Of a stretch of 64,000 nucleotides of DNA, positions 9,929 to 21,024 are shown piece by piece. The stretch covers positions 24,790,498 through 24,854,497 of the forward strand of contig JASXTE010000017.1 of assembly GCA_030280995.1 (NCBI GenBank), written 5' to 3'. The DNA comes from Hemileia vastatrix. Taxonomy: Eukaryota > Basidiomycota > Pucciniomycetes > Pucciniales > Zaghouaniaceae. Numbering within the stretch: the stretch's first letter is position 1; each line of letters starts with the position of its first letter. The notes under the pieces are model-generated. The model was given only the letters and a program-made list of their open reading frames with translations. It was not told where the DNA came from and did no database searches. Made by a program: the position numbers and the translations under genes.

Positions 9929-12001
9929 TTGGATAAGGGAAGCAAAGGTTTTGGAAAATCTGTTTATAAATTAGACGAGGGAAAGGAGAAAAGGGTAAAA
10001 TTTAAAAATGAAATAAAATATTTTTCTAATTTTTCTTATTCCGATTCTGACGATGAAGAAGATTCATTTGATGAAATTTTTAAAGGCGATACAAAAGTAA
10101 ATGTTTTACCTCAAGTTTATTTAGATGTGGACGCAGCCAAATATAAGAAAGTAGCAAATAAAGTTCAACCTATTAATGAACCGCTACCTGCCGAATTAAA
10201 TCCACCCTTGAGAAGACCAAGGTTATCAAGAGATCCTTATGAAAGTCCCTTGGTAAAGAATCCGCCTGAATTTTCTGAGACGTCAAGAATCACTTTTGAG
10301 AGACTGGGTGTTGTTAATTTTGGACCTGATGGTTGGTTGTCTGGAGAAGAGAAGAAGTTGTTGTTGAATGTGATGGTCAAGCGAGAGATGGCCATTGCTT
10401 TTGTAGAAGAAGAGAGGGGTGTGTTGAAGCATTCCTATAGGGAGCCTTACAAGATTCCTGTGGTATGTCATGAACCATGGCAGCAGAAACTGATTCCTAT
10501 TCCGGCTGCATTAAAAGAAGCCTATATTGAAGTTTTCAGAGAACGGATACGCACTGGACTGTATGAGCAATCAACATCAAGTTATTCTAGTCCGGTATTT
10601 TGTATCAAGAAACTGAATGGCAAGCTTAGAGTTGTTCATGATCTTAGGGAATTAAATAGGGTTACAATAAAGGATGCTGGGATACCACCTAGTGCTGAGG
10701 AGTTTGTTGAAGCGTTTTCAGGGAGAGTGTGTTATGGTTTGGGAGATATTATAGGTGGATATGATGCGAGAGAGTTACATCCGGACTCAAGGCCTCTCAC
10801 TACATTTGATAAGCCACTAGGGCGTTTACAGTTAACAAGATTACCTCAAGGAGCAACAAATTTGGTTGCAGTTTATCAAGCTCAGATGGCTTGGATCCTT
10901 CAAGACAAAATTCCACAATATGCTGGAATCTTTATAGATGATGGAGGAATTAAGGGACCAACAACCGACTATGATAACCAGGTGTTGGAAGAGAATCCCG
11001 GGATACGCAAATTCATTTGGGAGTTTGAAATTACTTTAGAAAGAATATTGTTTTGAATTGAAGAGGCTGGTTTAACTATTTCAGGTTCAAAATTTTCATG
11101 TTGTGTGCCAGCTTTAGAAATATTAGGCCATGTGGTATGTAGAGAGGGTAGGATTATGTCCAAGAAGAAAGTTAACAAAATTCAGTCCTGGCCAAGACCC
11201 AAGAATACGACCGAAGTCAGAGGGTTTTTAGGCGTTTGCGTATATGTTAGAATGTTTATCAAGGACTTTTCTTCATTGGCAGCTCCATTGAGACAGTTAA
11301 CGAGAAAGGATGCAGACTGGGAGTGGGATGAAGAGTGTGAGAAGGTGTTTGTGAAGTTGAAGGAGGTTGTAGGGAAGGATTTAGTCCTGCACAAGTTGGA
11401 TTATGGAAAAGATGCTGGTAGAATTTATTTAGCAGTTGATTCAAGTCAGGTTGCAGCTGGGGCGGTTTTGTCTCAGATGGATAAAGCTGGTTACATCAGG
11501 CAAGTTAGGTATGAATCTGTAGTATTTACTGAGGTTGAATCAAGATATTCTCAACCAAAATTGGAATTATGTGGTGTGGCAAAAATACTGAAGAAACTTC
11601 AGCATATTTTGTGGGGGCAACATTTTGAGTTGCAAGTGGATGCGAAATCGTTAATCCAGATGATTAATTCCCCAAGTTTACCGAACGCACCCATGATGAG
11701 ATGGGTAGCTTTTATTCAACATTTTTTGTTTGATTTAGTTCATAAGCCTGGCAAAACTTTTACTATGCCAGATGGTTTATCAAGGAGACCACCCACTGAA
11801 GAAGATTCAGACTCAGAAGAGTTCGATGAAGATATACCTATTATCAAAGCCAGCACTAAAGGAGCTGAAGACTTTCCATACCTCCCCATGAGGTTAAACT
11901 GGCAGGACTATTGTGTTTGGATTATGGTGATGATGACCTCCACCAAGAGGATAAACTGGAAAATAGTTTTTATGTTAATAAAGGTGTTGGAAAAGGTGTA
12001 G
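9929..12001 (+). pseudogene. pol: Gypsy-B RT-RNase H
   Basis: The open frame begins near 9917 with no nearby ATG, so RT is probably made as part of a larger product. The N-terminus is acidic and Ser-rich. RT motifs: SSPVFCIKKLNGKLRVVHDL, RLQLTRLPQGATNLVAVYQ and the catalytic AGIFIDDGG near 10925-10945. A TGA at 11054-11056, in TCG-to-TTG context, interrupts it. It continues in frame with GHVVCREGRIMSKKKV (thumb) and RGFLGVCVYVRMFI. RNase H: IYLAVDSSQVAAGAVLSQ, KLELCGVAKILKKLQHI, LQVDAKSLIQMI, then the tether HKPGKTFTMPDGLSRR. Converts element RNA to cDNA. Two hairpin repeats (11881-11902, 11937-11959) lie inside the coding end, where integrase takes over in the -1 frame. Confidence 0.88.
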
Positions 12002-13614
12002 ATAAATTTGGTAGAAAGGAGGTAGAAGATGTGGTGTATGTAGAGGAAGATGGATTGGTAGTGTGGGATAGTAGTAAGTTAAGGAGTGGTGTATATGTTA
12101 GAGAATTAGAGAATTTAAATAAAAAGGTGGATAAAGAGAAAGAGGTATTTTCAAATACGGTTTACAAAGGATCCAAAGCTTCAGAAGAAAAATGTCGACA
12201 TAGCTCGATTAAAGATTTATTTAGGGGTCAAAAATTATTGGCTCATTCATGTGCAGGTGATATTGGTGATAGAGAAGTCCCTATTGATGTTATATTAATT
12301 GATTTTCAAGATGAAGTCTGGGGTCAGACTGGTTTTTATTTTTTGTTAGTCAAATATTTTTTGACTTTAGAGAGGCCAGAAGATTGTGAAGACAATGAAT
12401 GGGTGGCTATCAAGAGGAAGTCATATACGTTTTACCTATCTGGTCGACGTTTAATGAGGAGAAGGTATCCAAATCCTCAAGTAGTTATAACTGAACAGAA
12501 GGGGCAAGAATTAGTTTTGAAATCACTGCATGAAGATCTCGGGCATAGAGGCGTTGGAGAAACGTTTAGAAGAATTTCTGATCAATTTTGATGGCCTGGC
12601 ATGAAGATGGCTGTTAAACAGTGGGTTCAGTCATGCGAAGAATGTCAAAGACAAAGTTATTTAAGGCCAAAAGAACCTGGACGCGGGACCGGTGAATATA
12701 CGCTCTTTGGGAGAGTTAGTTTAGATGCCGTTCATATAAAAGAGGGATGGTATAAATATTTAATTGTGGCCAGAGATGATTTATCTGGTTGGGTAGAGGC
12801 AGCGCCTCTTATTAATTTAACTGCCGAAAATGTGGCAGAATTTTTGTTGAATAATTGGGTATATAGGTATGGGGTGATGAAGTTGGTGACGGTAGATGGA
12901 GGTCCTGAATTCGGGACAGAGTTTAAAGAGGCCGTATTGAAAGTTGGAACAAAGGTTAGGGTAGAAACCCCATATTATCCTGAAGCTGAAGGCATGGTTG
13001 AAAGAGGGCATCAAGTTATTAAGGATGCTTTAGTCAAAATGTGTGGGTCAAGTGCCGAAAAGTGGAGGCACTATTTACCTTTAGTTTTATTTGCTGATCG
13101 AATAACTGACAAAAGGACAACTGGATTTTCACCTTATGAACTTGTTTTTGGACAGAAAGCAGTTTTACCGGTTGATTTAGAAGCTGAATCATATCTTGGA
13201 GCTGACTCGGACACGGTCAAAACTACTGAAGAATTATTGTGTGCAAGAATGATGCAGCTAGAAAAGAAAGAAGAATATTTAGAAAAGGCATATTCGCGGA
13301 TGATGAAGATCAGAAACCAATCAGTTAGATATTGGGATGAGCGGTTGGCACATCAATTAAGGAAACCTTTGAACCCAGGTGATATGGTCTTGGTGTATAA
13401 TAGGAGTTTGGAAAGTCAGTGGGGAAAAATGTTTGCAGATAGGTGGAATGGACCGTATAAAGTTAAGGAGCAAGTTTCTGGAGGTTCATATGTGCTAGAA
13501 GAGTTGGATGGAGTAGTATTGAAGAAGAGGGTAGCGGCCGATCAAGTGAAACGGTTCTATCCTAGAGGCACCAGGAGTGCCGAAGTCTACCTCCGCAATG
13601 AGGATAAACTATGA
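11869..13614 (+). pseudogene. pol: Gypsy-B integrase
   Basis: Open from 11869 in the -1 frame relative to RNase H. No good slippery heptamer is visible in the overlap, so an indel or another recoding event is possible. Zinc-binding HHCC: HEDLGHRGVGETFRRISDQF, then SCEECQRQ; TGA at 12589-12591 sits just before WPGMKM. Catalytic core D-D-E: LDAVHIKEGW, VDGGPEFGTEF, EAEGMVERGHQVI. Then FSPYELVFGQKAVLPVDLEA and a C-terminal LNPGDMVLVYNRSLESQWGK with GPYKV. No chromodomain. The last residues (YLRNEDKL) are encoded by a hairpin repeat; other copies in this frame encode DLHQEDKLE and PPHEVKLAG, so the repeat is partly exapted as a peptide. Confidence 0.87.
11881..11959 (+). repeat. Hairpin-TAAACTGG repeats, cluster 2 (2 copies, inside pol)
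   Basis: CCTC-CCCAT-GAGG then TTAAACTGG at 11881-11902, and CCTC-CACCAA-GAGG then ATAAACTGG at 11937-11959. Both lie where the RNase H and integrase frames overlap. Stems are perfect and loops vary. Confidence 0.85.
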
Positions 13615-14048
13615 TATCGACAAAATTTTATGGATCCCTCCGCAATGAGGATAAACTATGACATTTATCAAATTTTATTAACCTCCGCAACAAGGATAAA
13701 CTATCTTCTTTTTTATCAAAATACTTTACTATCATTACACTGCATATGGGCGACCAAACTGTGATGAAACTTAACAAAATGCAAGAAAACCTTCTTTGAA
13801 ATTTTCAAAAAATTAAAATTCTTAAAATATGGGTGAAGATAGGGTTGGAAAATTTTAAATTTTTATTGGAAGAAGTGTTCACAGGGGAACCTTCTTAATT
13901 TAATATTGGCAAGTGTGGGGGTAATTGATGGGCTGGCTGCTCTATACACAATTACCCCATAATGTTCGTTTCCAAAATTTTCCCTGTTTCTAGTTGAATC
14001 CTGGCTTTGTCTTTTAATTATAGGAAGTCCACTAAGACTATAAACTGG
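13590..14048 (+). repeat. Hairpin-TAAACTRG repeats, cluster 3 (4 copies)
   Basis: CCTC-CGCAAT-GAGG then ATAAACTA at 13590-13612 and 13637-13659, a weaker copy at 13682-13705, and GTC-CACTAA-GAC then TATAAACTGG at 14027-14048. The first overlaps the end of integrase. The stem changes from CCTC/GAGG to GTC/GAC along the element, with both arms changing together. Confidence 0.82.
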
Positions 14049-14761
14049 AACGAATCAAGAGACACCAATCTCAACGCCGGATTCAAGTTTCTTTTTATTT
14101 TATTTTGTTTTTTATTTTTTATGTTAGATTGTGATTTCTTTTCTTTAATATATATTATGAATTATTGTAAAGGTGATGCTCACTGGTGGTCTCTAATCAT
14201 TTTTATAAATTGGAGGGAGCCCCCCCAGTGATCATCATTATAAAAATTATCTTCTAAAAACTTTCATTTATTTTATTTTCTTTTCAATTTCTCAAAATTG
14301 TGTAACCACATCAAGTTGCACTTGGATGTGGGTATGATGTCAAGGGTACGGCTCATAAAATAGCTTGGGGGCATCTTTTAAAATTTTTCTTTTTGAAATT
14401 TTTTTAATTATTACTTTTTTTATCTTTCTTTAAAAATTAAATTTTAACTTTTATTTCAAAACTATCTTTTCTAAAATCTTTTATTTTAAAATAAAAACAA
14501 AATTAAAAATAAAAATAATAAAATAAATAAATAAAAATAATATAAAATATAATAAATAATAAATAAATAATAAAATAATAAAATAAAAATAAATAAAAAA
14601 AAAACAAAAAAAAAAAAATTAATTAAATCAGAATTATTATTATAATTCTTAGTTATATTTTTCAGTCTTCATTCTTTTTAGTTTTATTCATATAGTTTAG
14701 ACAGGAAACAGGGTCTAGGGGAACTCAATACCAATGGGATTTTACTTCAAGATATCTGTTA
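13706..14761 (+). other. Gypsy-B noncoding stretch downstream of integrase
   Basis: No supported gene. Contains one hairpin copy (14027-14048) and an A/T-only low-complexity tract at about 14480-14640 (AATAAATA-type). A 74-codon ORF at 14007 has no recognisable features and runs through the hairpin. Confidence 0.7.
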
Positions 14762-15664
14762 GTCCTCCAAGACTTTAAACTGGCTACTGTTCAAGAAGTT
14801 CTTTAAGGTTTTTTATATACATATTTTGGATCTGTTAGTCCTCCAAGACTTTAAACTGGCTACTGTTCAAGACGTTCTTTAAGGTTTTTTATATACGTAT
14901 TTTGGATCTGTTAGTCCTCCAAGACTTTAAACTGGCTACTGTTCAAGACTTTCCTTAAGGTTTTATACAAATTTTGGAGCTGTTAGTCCTCCAAGACTTT
15001 TAACTGGCTAATTTTCAAGACTCTCATTAAAGATTTTATATTGGAGCTGTTAGTCCTTCAAGACTTTAAACTGAATTTGTAGGATGTTCAAGATTTTATG
15101 GATATTTTTGGGAGACGGATTTTTTTTATTTTTAATTTTATAAATCAAATGTTAGGTCCACTAAGACCTTAAACTGGAGTGTTATCAAATGTTAGGTCCA
15201 CAAAGACCTTAAACTGGACTATTATCAAGTTGATTGGAACCACCATGACCTTAAACTGTATTTCTTATCTATCAAATGTTTGGTCCACCATGACTTTAAA
15301 CTGGTAGTTCATTCATTGTTTAGTCCACTATGACTTTAAACTGGAAAATTAATATCTGCAGGATAATTCAACATTCATTGGACCACTGTGGCCTTATACT
15401 GGATTACTTGTCGATCAAATGTTTGGTCCACTATGACATTAAACTGGATTATCAAATTTATTCAATCTTTGGTCAAGCCTAGGCCTTATTTAGGGATTTA
15501 TCAAGTTATTTATGCACCTAAACAATCTTTGGTCCACCAAGACCATAAACTGGCAATCGATTATATGTTTGGTCTACCAAGACTTTAAACTGGAATGTCA
15601 ATCTTGTTTGGATAACTCAATTCAATCTTTTAATTTATCACTGTCCACTAAGACTCTAAACTGG
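14762..15664 (+). repeat. Hairpin-TTAAACTGG array (about 16 copies)
   Basis: Copies start near 14762, 14838, 14914, 14986, 15053, 15155, 15195, 15236, 15282, 15323, 15380 (decayed), 15425, 15531, 15571 and 15643, with a further trace near 15465. The first three are exactly 76 bp apart and share flanks (tandem duplication). Later copies have 37-46 bp or wider spacing and unrelated flanks. Stems are GTC/GAC or GGTC/GACC; loops include CTCCAA, CACTAA, CACAAA, CACCAT and CACTAT. The tail TTAAACTGG is the most constant part. Confidence 0.87.
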
Positions 15665-16333
15665 TTATTCAATTATTTCTGGAATTGGGTGCTGATAAGC
15701 TTTAGGATGTTAAAATTTTAGGTGATGATGATGCTAAGGAAAGCATAATGGTTAATTAGGTGAAATTTGTGGCGCTTTAACATGGTCTAAAGTTAAAATT
15801 ATTATTGGAAGCCTGGCAAAAGTATTTTATGGGTTTGCTGTATAGCAAAGTTTGAAAATTGTGATGAAGGAATCAGAAGTTAGGATGGTAGTTGGATTTT
15901 AGGGAATGATTTTTTAGTGCCTCATAGTTAGGCCATTTTTTTTTTTTTGGTGTGAAGCTTGGAGGACCTTATGGCGAGATTGGAATCATAGAATTCGGCT
16001 CAGTGGGGGGCCCTATGAGGTTTGAATCAGGAGTATTTGGCTCATAGGAAGATCCACTCTCTCAATGCTGTGACAAGAAGGAAGACTGGTTAATGGGAGT
16101 CTGAAGGGATTCAAACCTTGCTCTCAGTAGTGGAATAATCACAAGATTTATATTATTTATTATGTTATATCAAGCCAGAGAAGAAGAAACAATGTTTTTA
16201 TTATAAAGAATTAAAAGAAGACCAGCTAAAACAAATTTATCAAATTATTTTATTAGAAAATATAATTCTTTTGGAATTGCTCAACCACTTATACAAAGTT
16301 ATAAGAATGGGGACATACTTAATTGGAGGGAGA
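15665..16333 (+). other. Gypsy-B 3' untranslated region and polypurine tract
   Basis: No gene seen. The segment at 15950-16130 is noticeably less AT-rich than its surroundings. The run GGAGGGAGA at 16325-16333 directly precedes the 3' LTR and fits the polypurine tract that primes plus-strand DNA. Confidence 0.75.
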
Positions 16334-17459
16334 TGTGGTAGCCTAAAGTTTAGTATGGCACCTAAAAGAATGTAAATGGAGTTATTACGGTGTGCAAGAT
16401 TGGCGTTATTATTTTTTTTATAAAAGGGTTTTATTTAATTTATTTGAGTTTTAAATATGAAGAAATTGGTCAAGAGCAAATGTCTACGAGAAAAAAATTT
16501 ATTTTATGGAGAAAACTTATTTTTACAGTCTGAAAAGTTTATAAGTATCAAGTCAAGTCACTCAAGAACCTTGGGAAATTTTTCCAGAATTTTTACTATT
16601 TTTCTTATATTTTTAAATGAATTTTAAAGATTTATAGAAATATTTACGTATTCAGAAATTACTTAACTTTGATGAATTTTCACGGGGTAATTACAGCTGC
16701 GCAGACTACAAAATATAGTTTGAAATGTAAAGAGGAAGTGGCTCTATCATGTGTAATATTTCTAGATTTTTTATGATAGTTTTAAAGGTTCTAATTGACT
16801 CCGGAAGACCGGACGGACTCCATTTGGACTCCATACGGACTCCGCTTCAACTCCGTACGGGCTCCGGATTGACTCTGGGAGAGCTCTGGAGGGGAAAACT
16901 TAGGCACGTGACTAGAAATACTTAAGAGCCTCTCAAACTCGAAATTGAGGGGGGGGGATAGAACATACAGCTTAATCTTTAACTACCACAGTCTCATTTT
17001 TTATTACTCAACAAATTAAATAATTTGTAATACCCTTATAACTTTATATTTTATATATAACATTTTAGAAATTCTACTCAACAATTTAAATCACACTTCA
17101 TACAGGGTATCTTTAGAAAGGTCTTCACCACTGGGACTTGATTATTGCTGTCTCATAAAAGTTCAAATTATTATAAAAACATAAAAGTCAATCTTTTCAG
17201 ATCTTTCACTGGTACACCTTAATTTTTGTTATCAGTATTTCTTTTATCAACAGCCAATTTTATTTAAATCTCAATAAGCATTAAATATTTTAAAGTTTCA
17301 TTATTTTTATCAATACAATCCAAGTAGACTGGTTAGCTTAGTGATTTAGAATTCTCATTTTGTTATTTTTATTGGAAGGACGGGGTTTTTAGCTAAATCC
17401 ACATATCTCCTCCGGATTCTGCTTACAGCAAGGCGACTGTAAGAGTTTACCTTACCATA
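16334..17459 (+). repeat. Gypsy-B 3' LTR
   Basis: Matches 5454-6580 over its length, including the TATAAAA (16419-16425) and GACTCCG block. Ends TTACCATA at 17459; the GCAT duplication follows, then Gypsy-A1 pol resumes (CAAGCCAGATGG). Confidence 0.93.
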
Positions 17460-17463
17460 GCAT

Positions 17464-19125
17464 CAAGCCAGATGGTCTGAATTTCTGTCTGAATTTCCCT
17501 TTTCTATTTCCTATCGCCCAGGTATGAACTGCATTGTCCCAGATATCTTGTCACGTCAGTACGACGTTTACCCCCAGCGGGGGGACGCATTTGCTTGTAA
17601 AAATCCAGCAAATGTAAAATCAATCTTCAACAAATCAATGTTAACGACTCATCAACTTAATTTGATGACAATTCAATTGTTTCAAAATCCACTATTCAAC
17701 ATCCTCGAAGCTCAGTTGAAGTACGATTATTGTTTAGGGTTAAAAGACAAAATACTCTCAAAGCAAGGGGATAAAAGATTTAGTATTGAATCAGGTCTAT
17801 TAGTCTTCGAAGGTAGAGTAGTCATACCCGACAACAATGAGATATAATTATGGATTTTCAACAGTCAACATGATTCTCCATTAGCTGGTCATTTTGGGGT
17901 TGATAAAACCTACCAGTTAATAGTGAGGGATCTTTTCTGGCCAGGTATGACCAGGGAAATCAAGGCCTATATAAAATCTTGTTACAAATGTAATAGGAAT
18001 AAGGCTCCCTGTCACCGGAAGTATGGGTTGCTTCAACCACTTCCTATTCTCTCTAAACCTTGGGAATCTTTATCGATGGATTTTATTTCTCAACTTCCTC
18101 TTTCTAATAATTTTGATTCTAGATTAGTAATAGTAGATAGATTTTCAAAAATGTCAATTTTCATTAAAACCACTACTACTGCTACTGCAGAAGATTTGTC
18201 AAAATTGTTTCTAGAATATGTATTTTCCAAACACGGCTTACCTAATGATATTATTTCAGATAGAGGCTCATTTTTTGTATCCACATTTTGGACTCAACTG
18301 TGTCACCAACTCAATATCACGAGGAACCTCTCCACAGCCTATCATCCCGAAACCGATGGGCAAACAGAAAGGGTTAACCAAATCCTCAAACAATACCTTC
18401 GAATGTATGTCAGTTACCAACAAGACGATTGGACCACATGGCTACCATTGGCCGAATTTGCTTATAATAACTCGACTCATTCTTCGACACAACAATCTCC
18501 TTTTGAAACTGTTTATGGAAGACATCCTCAATTCAATTCAATCCATGTAGGAACTAATCATCCTGCGGAACATTATCTTCGAACCATATCACGACTCCAA
18601 GAGGAACTTAAATCAAATCTGGAATTAGCGGTTCAAAGGTACAAGGAATAGGCTGACAAACATTGACAAACTGCTCCTCCTTTTAAACCAGGCGACAAAG
18701 TATGGCTCGACGCATGGAAAATTTGAACAACTCGACCATCAAAGAAACTGGCTGAAAAACGCTTGGGGCCATTTGAAATCGACTCTGAAGTCTCTAAAAC
18801 TGCATTTCGACTCGAGCTACCTCTTAAATGGCAGGCTATTCACCCTGTTTTTCACGTATCTCTCCTGAAACTGGCTTGAGAAACATACCTGGGCAAGAAC
18901 CAACCTCCTCCGGAACCGGTTGAAGTAGAAGACCATCTAGAGTGGGAAGTAAGCCGTATCCTTGATTCAAGAATGCGCAAGGGGAAACTTCAATACCTCG
19001 TGGAATGGGAAGGCTTCCTCGATGACTCAGACAAAACATCCTGGGAACCAGCCATCAATGTTTCTAACGCCCCTGAACTCCTAAAATCTTTTCATCTTAA
19101 ATACCCTTTAAAACCAAAACCTTAA
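17464..19125 (+). pseudogene. pol: Gypsy-A1 pol, second part: integrase and chromodomain
   Basis: Resumes after Gypsy-B with the RNase H-integrase tether (CIVPDILSRQ). HHCC: GHFGVDKTYQLIVRDLFWPG and SCYKCNRNKA. Core D-D-E: MDFISQLPLSN, SDRGSFFVSTFW, TDGQTERVNQILKQYLRMY, all three acids present. Then SPFETVYGRHPQFNS and the GPY-like end. Chromodomain at about 18920-19085: EVEDHLEWEVSRILDSRM, then LQYLVEWEGF and SWEPA. Stops include TAA after EI near 17845, TAG 18649-18651, and TGA codons near 18664, 18724 and 18877 at expected Arg or Gln positions. The chromodomain probably directs integration to marked chromatin. Confidence 0.9.
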
Positions 19126-19949
19126 AACTCTCTTTTTCTTTTCTCTGTTTTTTTTTCTTTCTTTTAAAATCTAAAACATTTTTATTTCTAAAAAATTCTT
19201 TTGTTTTCTTCTTTATTCTTTCTCTTTTCAAAATGTTTTAACCTTCTTTAAAAAAAATTAAATTAAATTAAATTAAATTAAATTAAATTAAAATAAAAGT
19301 AAAATCAAATAAAATAAAATAAAAATAAAATAAAAATAAAATAAAAATAAAATAAAAATAAAATAAAAATAAAATAAAAATAAAATAAAAATAAAAAATA
19401 AAAAAAATTTCTTCTTAATTTTCTATATAAATTCTTCTTTAAAATTTTATTTTTCTCGAACTATCAAAATTCTTCACGAACATTACACGATGATCTTTCT
19501 CGAACTTCACTTTAACTTCTAAATCACTTTTTTAAATTCTTCGAAACAAATTACTTCTTTCTTCAAAATCCTCTTAAAATTTTTATTTCGTCTCTTCTTT
19601 TCTTTCTTTTCTTTTTTCAAATAACTAAAATCCCTCAAATCTTCAATTAACAAACTTAAATAACAATTTTTTTCTTTTGATTAAATTTTCTTTACTACAA
19701 ATTTTTTTCAATCAACTATATATTTTTTTGTTTTCTTTGTCTTTCTTCTCTCATTCAGACATCTTCTTTCAAAATTTAAAAAAAACAATTTCTATTTAAT
19801 TCTTTTTGTTTTTTCTCTGCCTTTTCTTGGTTCTTATTTCTCTCAAAATCTTATAAAAAAATAAATATTAAAATTCTAAATAAAATAACAAAATAAAATA
19901 ATTAAATACAAATTGTTTCTACATTCTTTTTTCCTTTTCTCTTTTTATT
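19126..19949 (+). repeat. T-rich and A-rich low-complexity tail of Gypsy-A1
   Basis: No gene. T-rich runs alternate with simple repeats AATTA (about 19255-19292) and AATAAAAATAA (about 19310-19400). It separates the end of pol from the convergent end of the antisense gene. Gypsy-A2 has the same kind of tail at 29320-30293. Confidence 0.8.
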
Positions 19950-20918
19950 TTAAATTTTCTCTTTTATCTTCTCCCGAACCAATCCCTTCATCTTCTCCAA
20001 AATTTCCCTTATCTCCTTTCTACATTTTTCAAAGTTCTCCCTATCTCCTACCGGAATCAATTCCCCAAGTTCAAGTAACTCCTCGGCTACGTCAAAGGAA
20101 GCGGCATTGACAATTTTATCAATCTCGCCGCTAAAGTCTTCAATATATTTTGCTCGTCGAACCTGACAAGGTTTCTTCGACCATACTTGATCGAGGCTTT
20201 CTTCGTTTTCCTCCCTCAAGGTAACAGTCGGTAATCTATCCTCCACCGACACTGCCACTTCCACAGCAGTGGGTCCCACAAGGGTCTCTTCCACATTTAG
20301 AGCTTCCGTCGTAGGGAATTCAATGATGACGTCTGAATTCTAAAATAGAATCATCAGTAATTAAATTTATGAATTATAAAAAGGTGAACTTACTTCGAAG
20401 ATTGGGTCAGGCTCCAAAAATAATCTAGGAGTGACCTTCTCTGCCACCTCCCTTTCCTCTTCGTCATCTTCGATGACCACCTGTCACTTTTTTGGGGTTT
20501 TTCTCGAGATGGGAATTTCTTCCTCCTCCTCGACGACCCCCCTCTTGCTCGCAGCCCTAGCCACCCAGATGTTCACATCATCTTCAACTTCTTCCTCATT
20601 TTCCCCCACCAATTGATCGTCCCCAATGGACACATCCCAAATGTCCTCGACTACTTCCTTCGTTTTAGGGATCACCCAATACTTCGTCTTAGTAAACCGA
20701 CTCTCAATGTCAGCATTCTTCGCTAAGGCGTCACACACCACTCTTCTCAATCGACAAAACTCGCACTTCTGGCAAAGCCCTCATGTTGCCGTGCTCTCCA
20801 CGCAAAAATACTCCATCGACTCGCAAGCCGTGCAAGTCTTCGAAAATTGCCGTGTAACAACACCCCCATCCGCTTTAAGGTGTGGAGGCGTGGGAGTCGG
20901 TGTAGGGAAATCTGTCAT
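19950..20918 (-). pseudogene. Antisense spliced Cys6 gene of Gypsy-A1
   Basis: Opposite in direction to the element. Exon 1 runs from ATG at 20918 to 20394; the intron is 20340-20393 (54 nt, GTAAGT donor, TACTGAT branch-like site, TTTTAG acceptor); exon 2 runs from 20339 to the stop at 19950. The N-terminus is a TP-rich run, then six cysteines spaced C-X2-C-X6-C-X12-C-X2-C-X6-C, exact Zn(II)2Cys6 spacing. A stop (TGA for CGA) lies between the third and fourth, and another near 20483. WVIPKTKEVVEDIWDVSIG and acidic Glu runs follow. Exon 2 has SFDVAEELLELGELIPVG and a Lys/Glu coiled-coil tail. Same layout in Gypsy-A2. Possibly a DNA-binding regulator, though the basic residues usual in Gal4-type fingers are few. 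Confidence 0.82.
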
Positions 20919-21024
20919 AGTGAGTTAAAGTAATAATAATAATAATTAAGTAAAGAGGAAGGAAAATTAGTGTGCGAAATATGTTTTACGCTCAACGGAG
21001 CTTGCGTTCTTATACCCAGGCATC

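Larger units (their letters stand above)
5454..17459 (+). mobile_element. Gypsy-B, complete 12-kb Ty3/Gypsy element with dispersed hairpins
   Basis: LTRs of 1127 and 1126 bp begin TGTGGTA and end TACCATA, an imperfect inverted pair. It is inserted in the RNase H/integrase junction of Gypsy-A1. The 4-bp duplication reads GTGT on the left and GCAT on the right. Gypsy-A2 has GCGT at the empty site, so each copy lost the CpG on a different strand. Order: LTR, primer site, gag-protease ORF, gap with hairpins, RT-RNase H, integrase, about 2 kb with an array of hairpins, 3' region, polypurine tract, LTR. No chromodomain seen. Confidence 0.95.

Noticed and set aside
11869..12001. Programmed -1 frameshift between RNase H and integrase of Gypsy-B
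   Set aside because: Integrase is in the -1 frame, but no X XXY YYZ heptamer in RNase H phase lies in the overlap; an indel is as likely.
14762..15664. CRISPR-like array of short repeats at 40-80 bp spacing
   Set aside because: Repeats are degenerate with covarying stems, the first spacers are copies of each other, spacing is irregular, and the setting is a eukaryotic retrotransposon.
15985..16030. tRNA-like A box and B box (GGCTCAGTGGG, GGTTTGAATCA)
   Set aside because: The boxes are too close together, the B box has two mismatches, and no acceptor or anticodon stem forms; at most a decayed SINE-like trace.
20431..20928. Plus-strand Ser/Thr-rich ORFs near 20431-20928 and 30705-31304
   Set aside because: They are antisense shadows of the spliced minus-strand Cys6 gene; low complexity arises from its Glu-rich codons.
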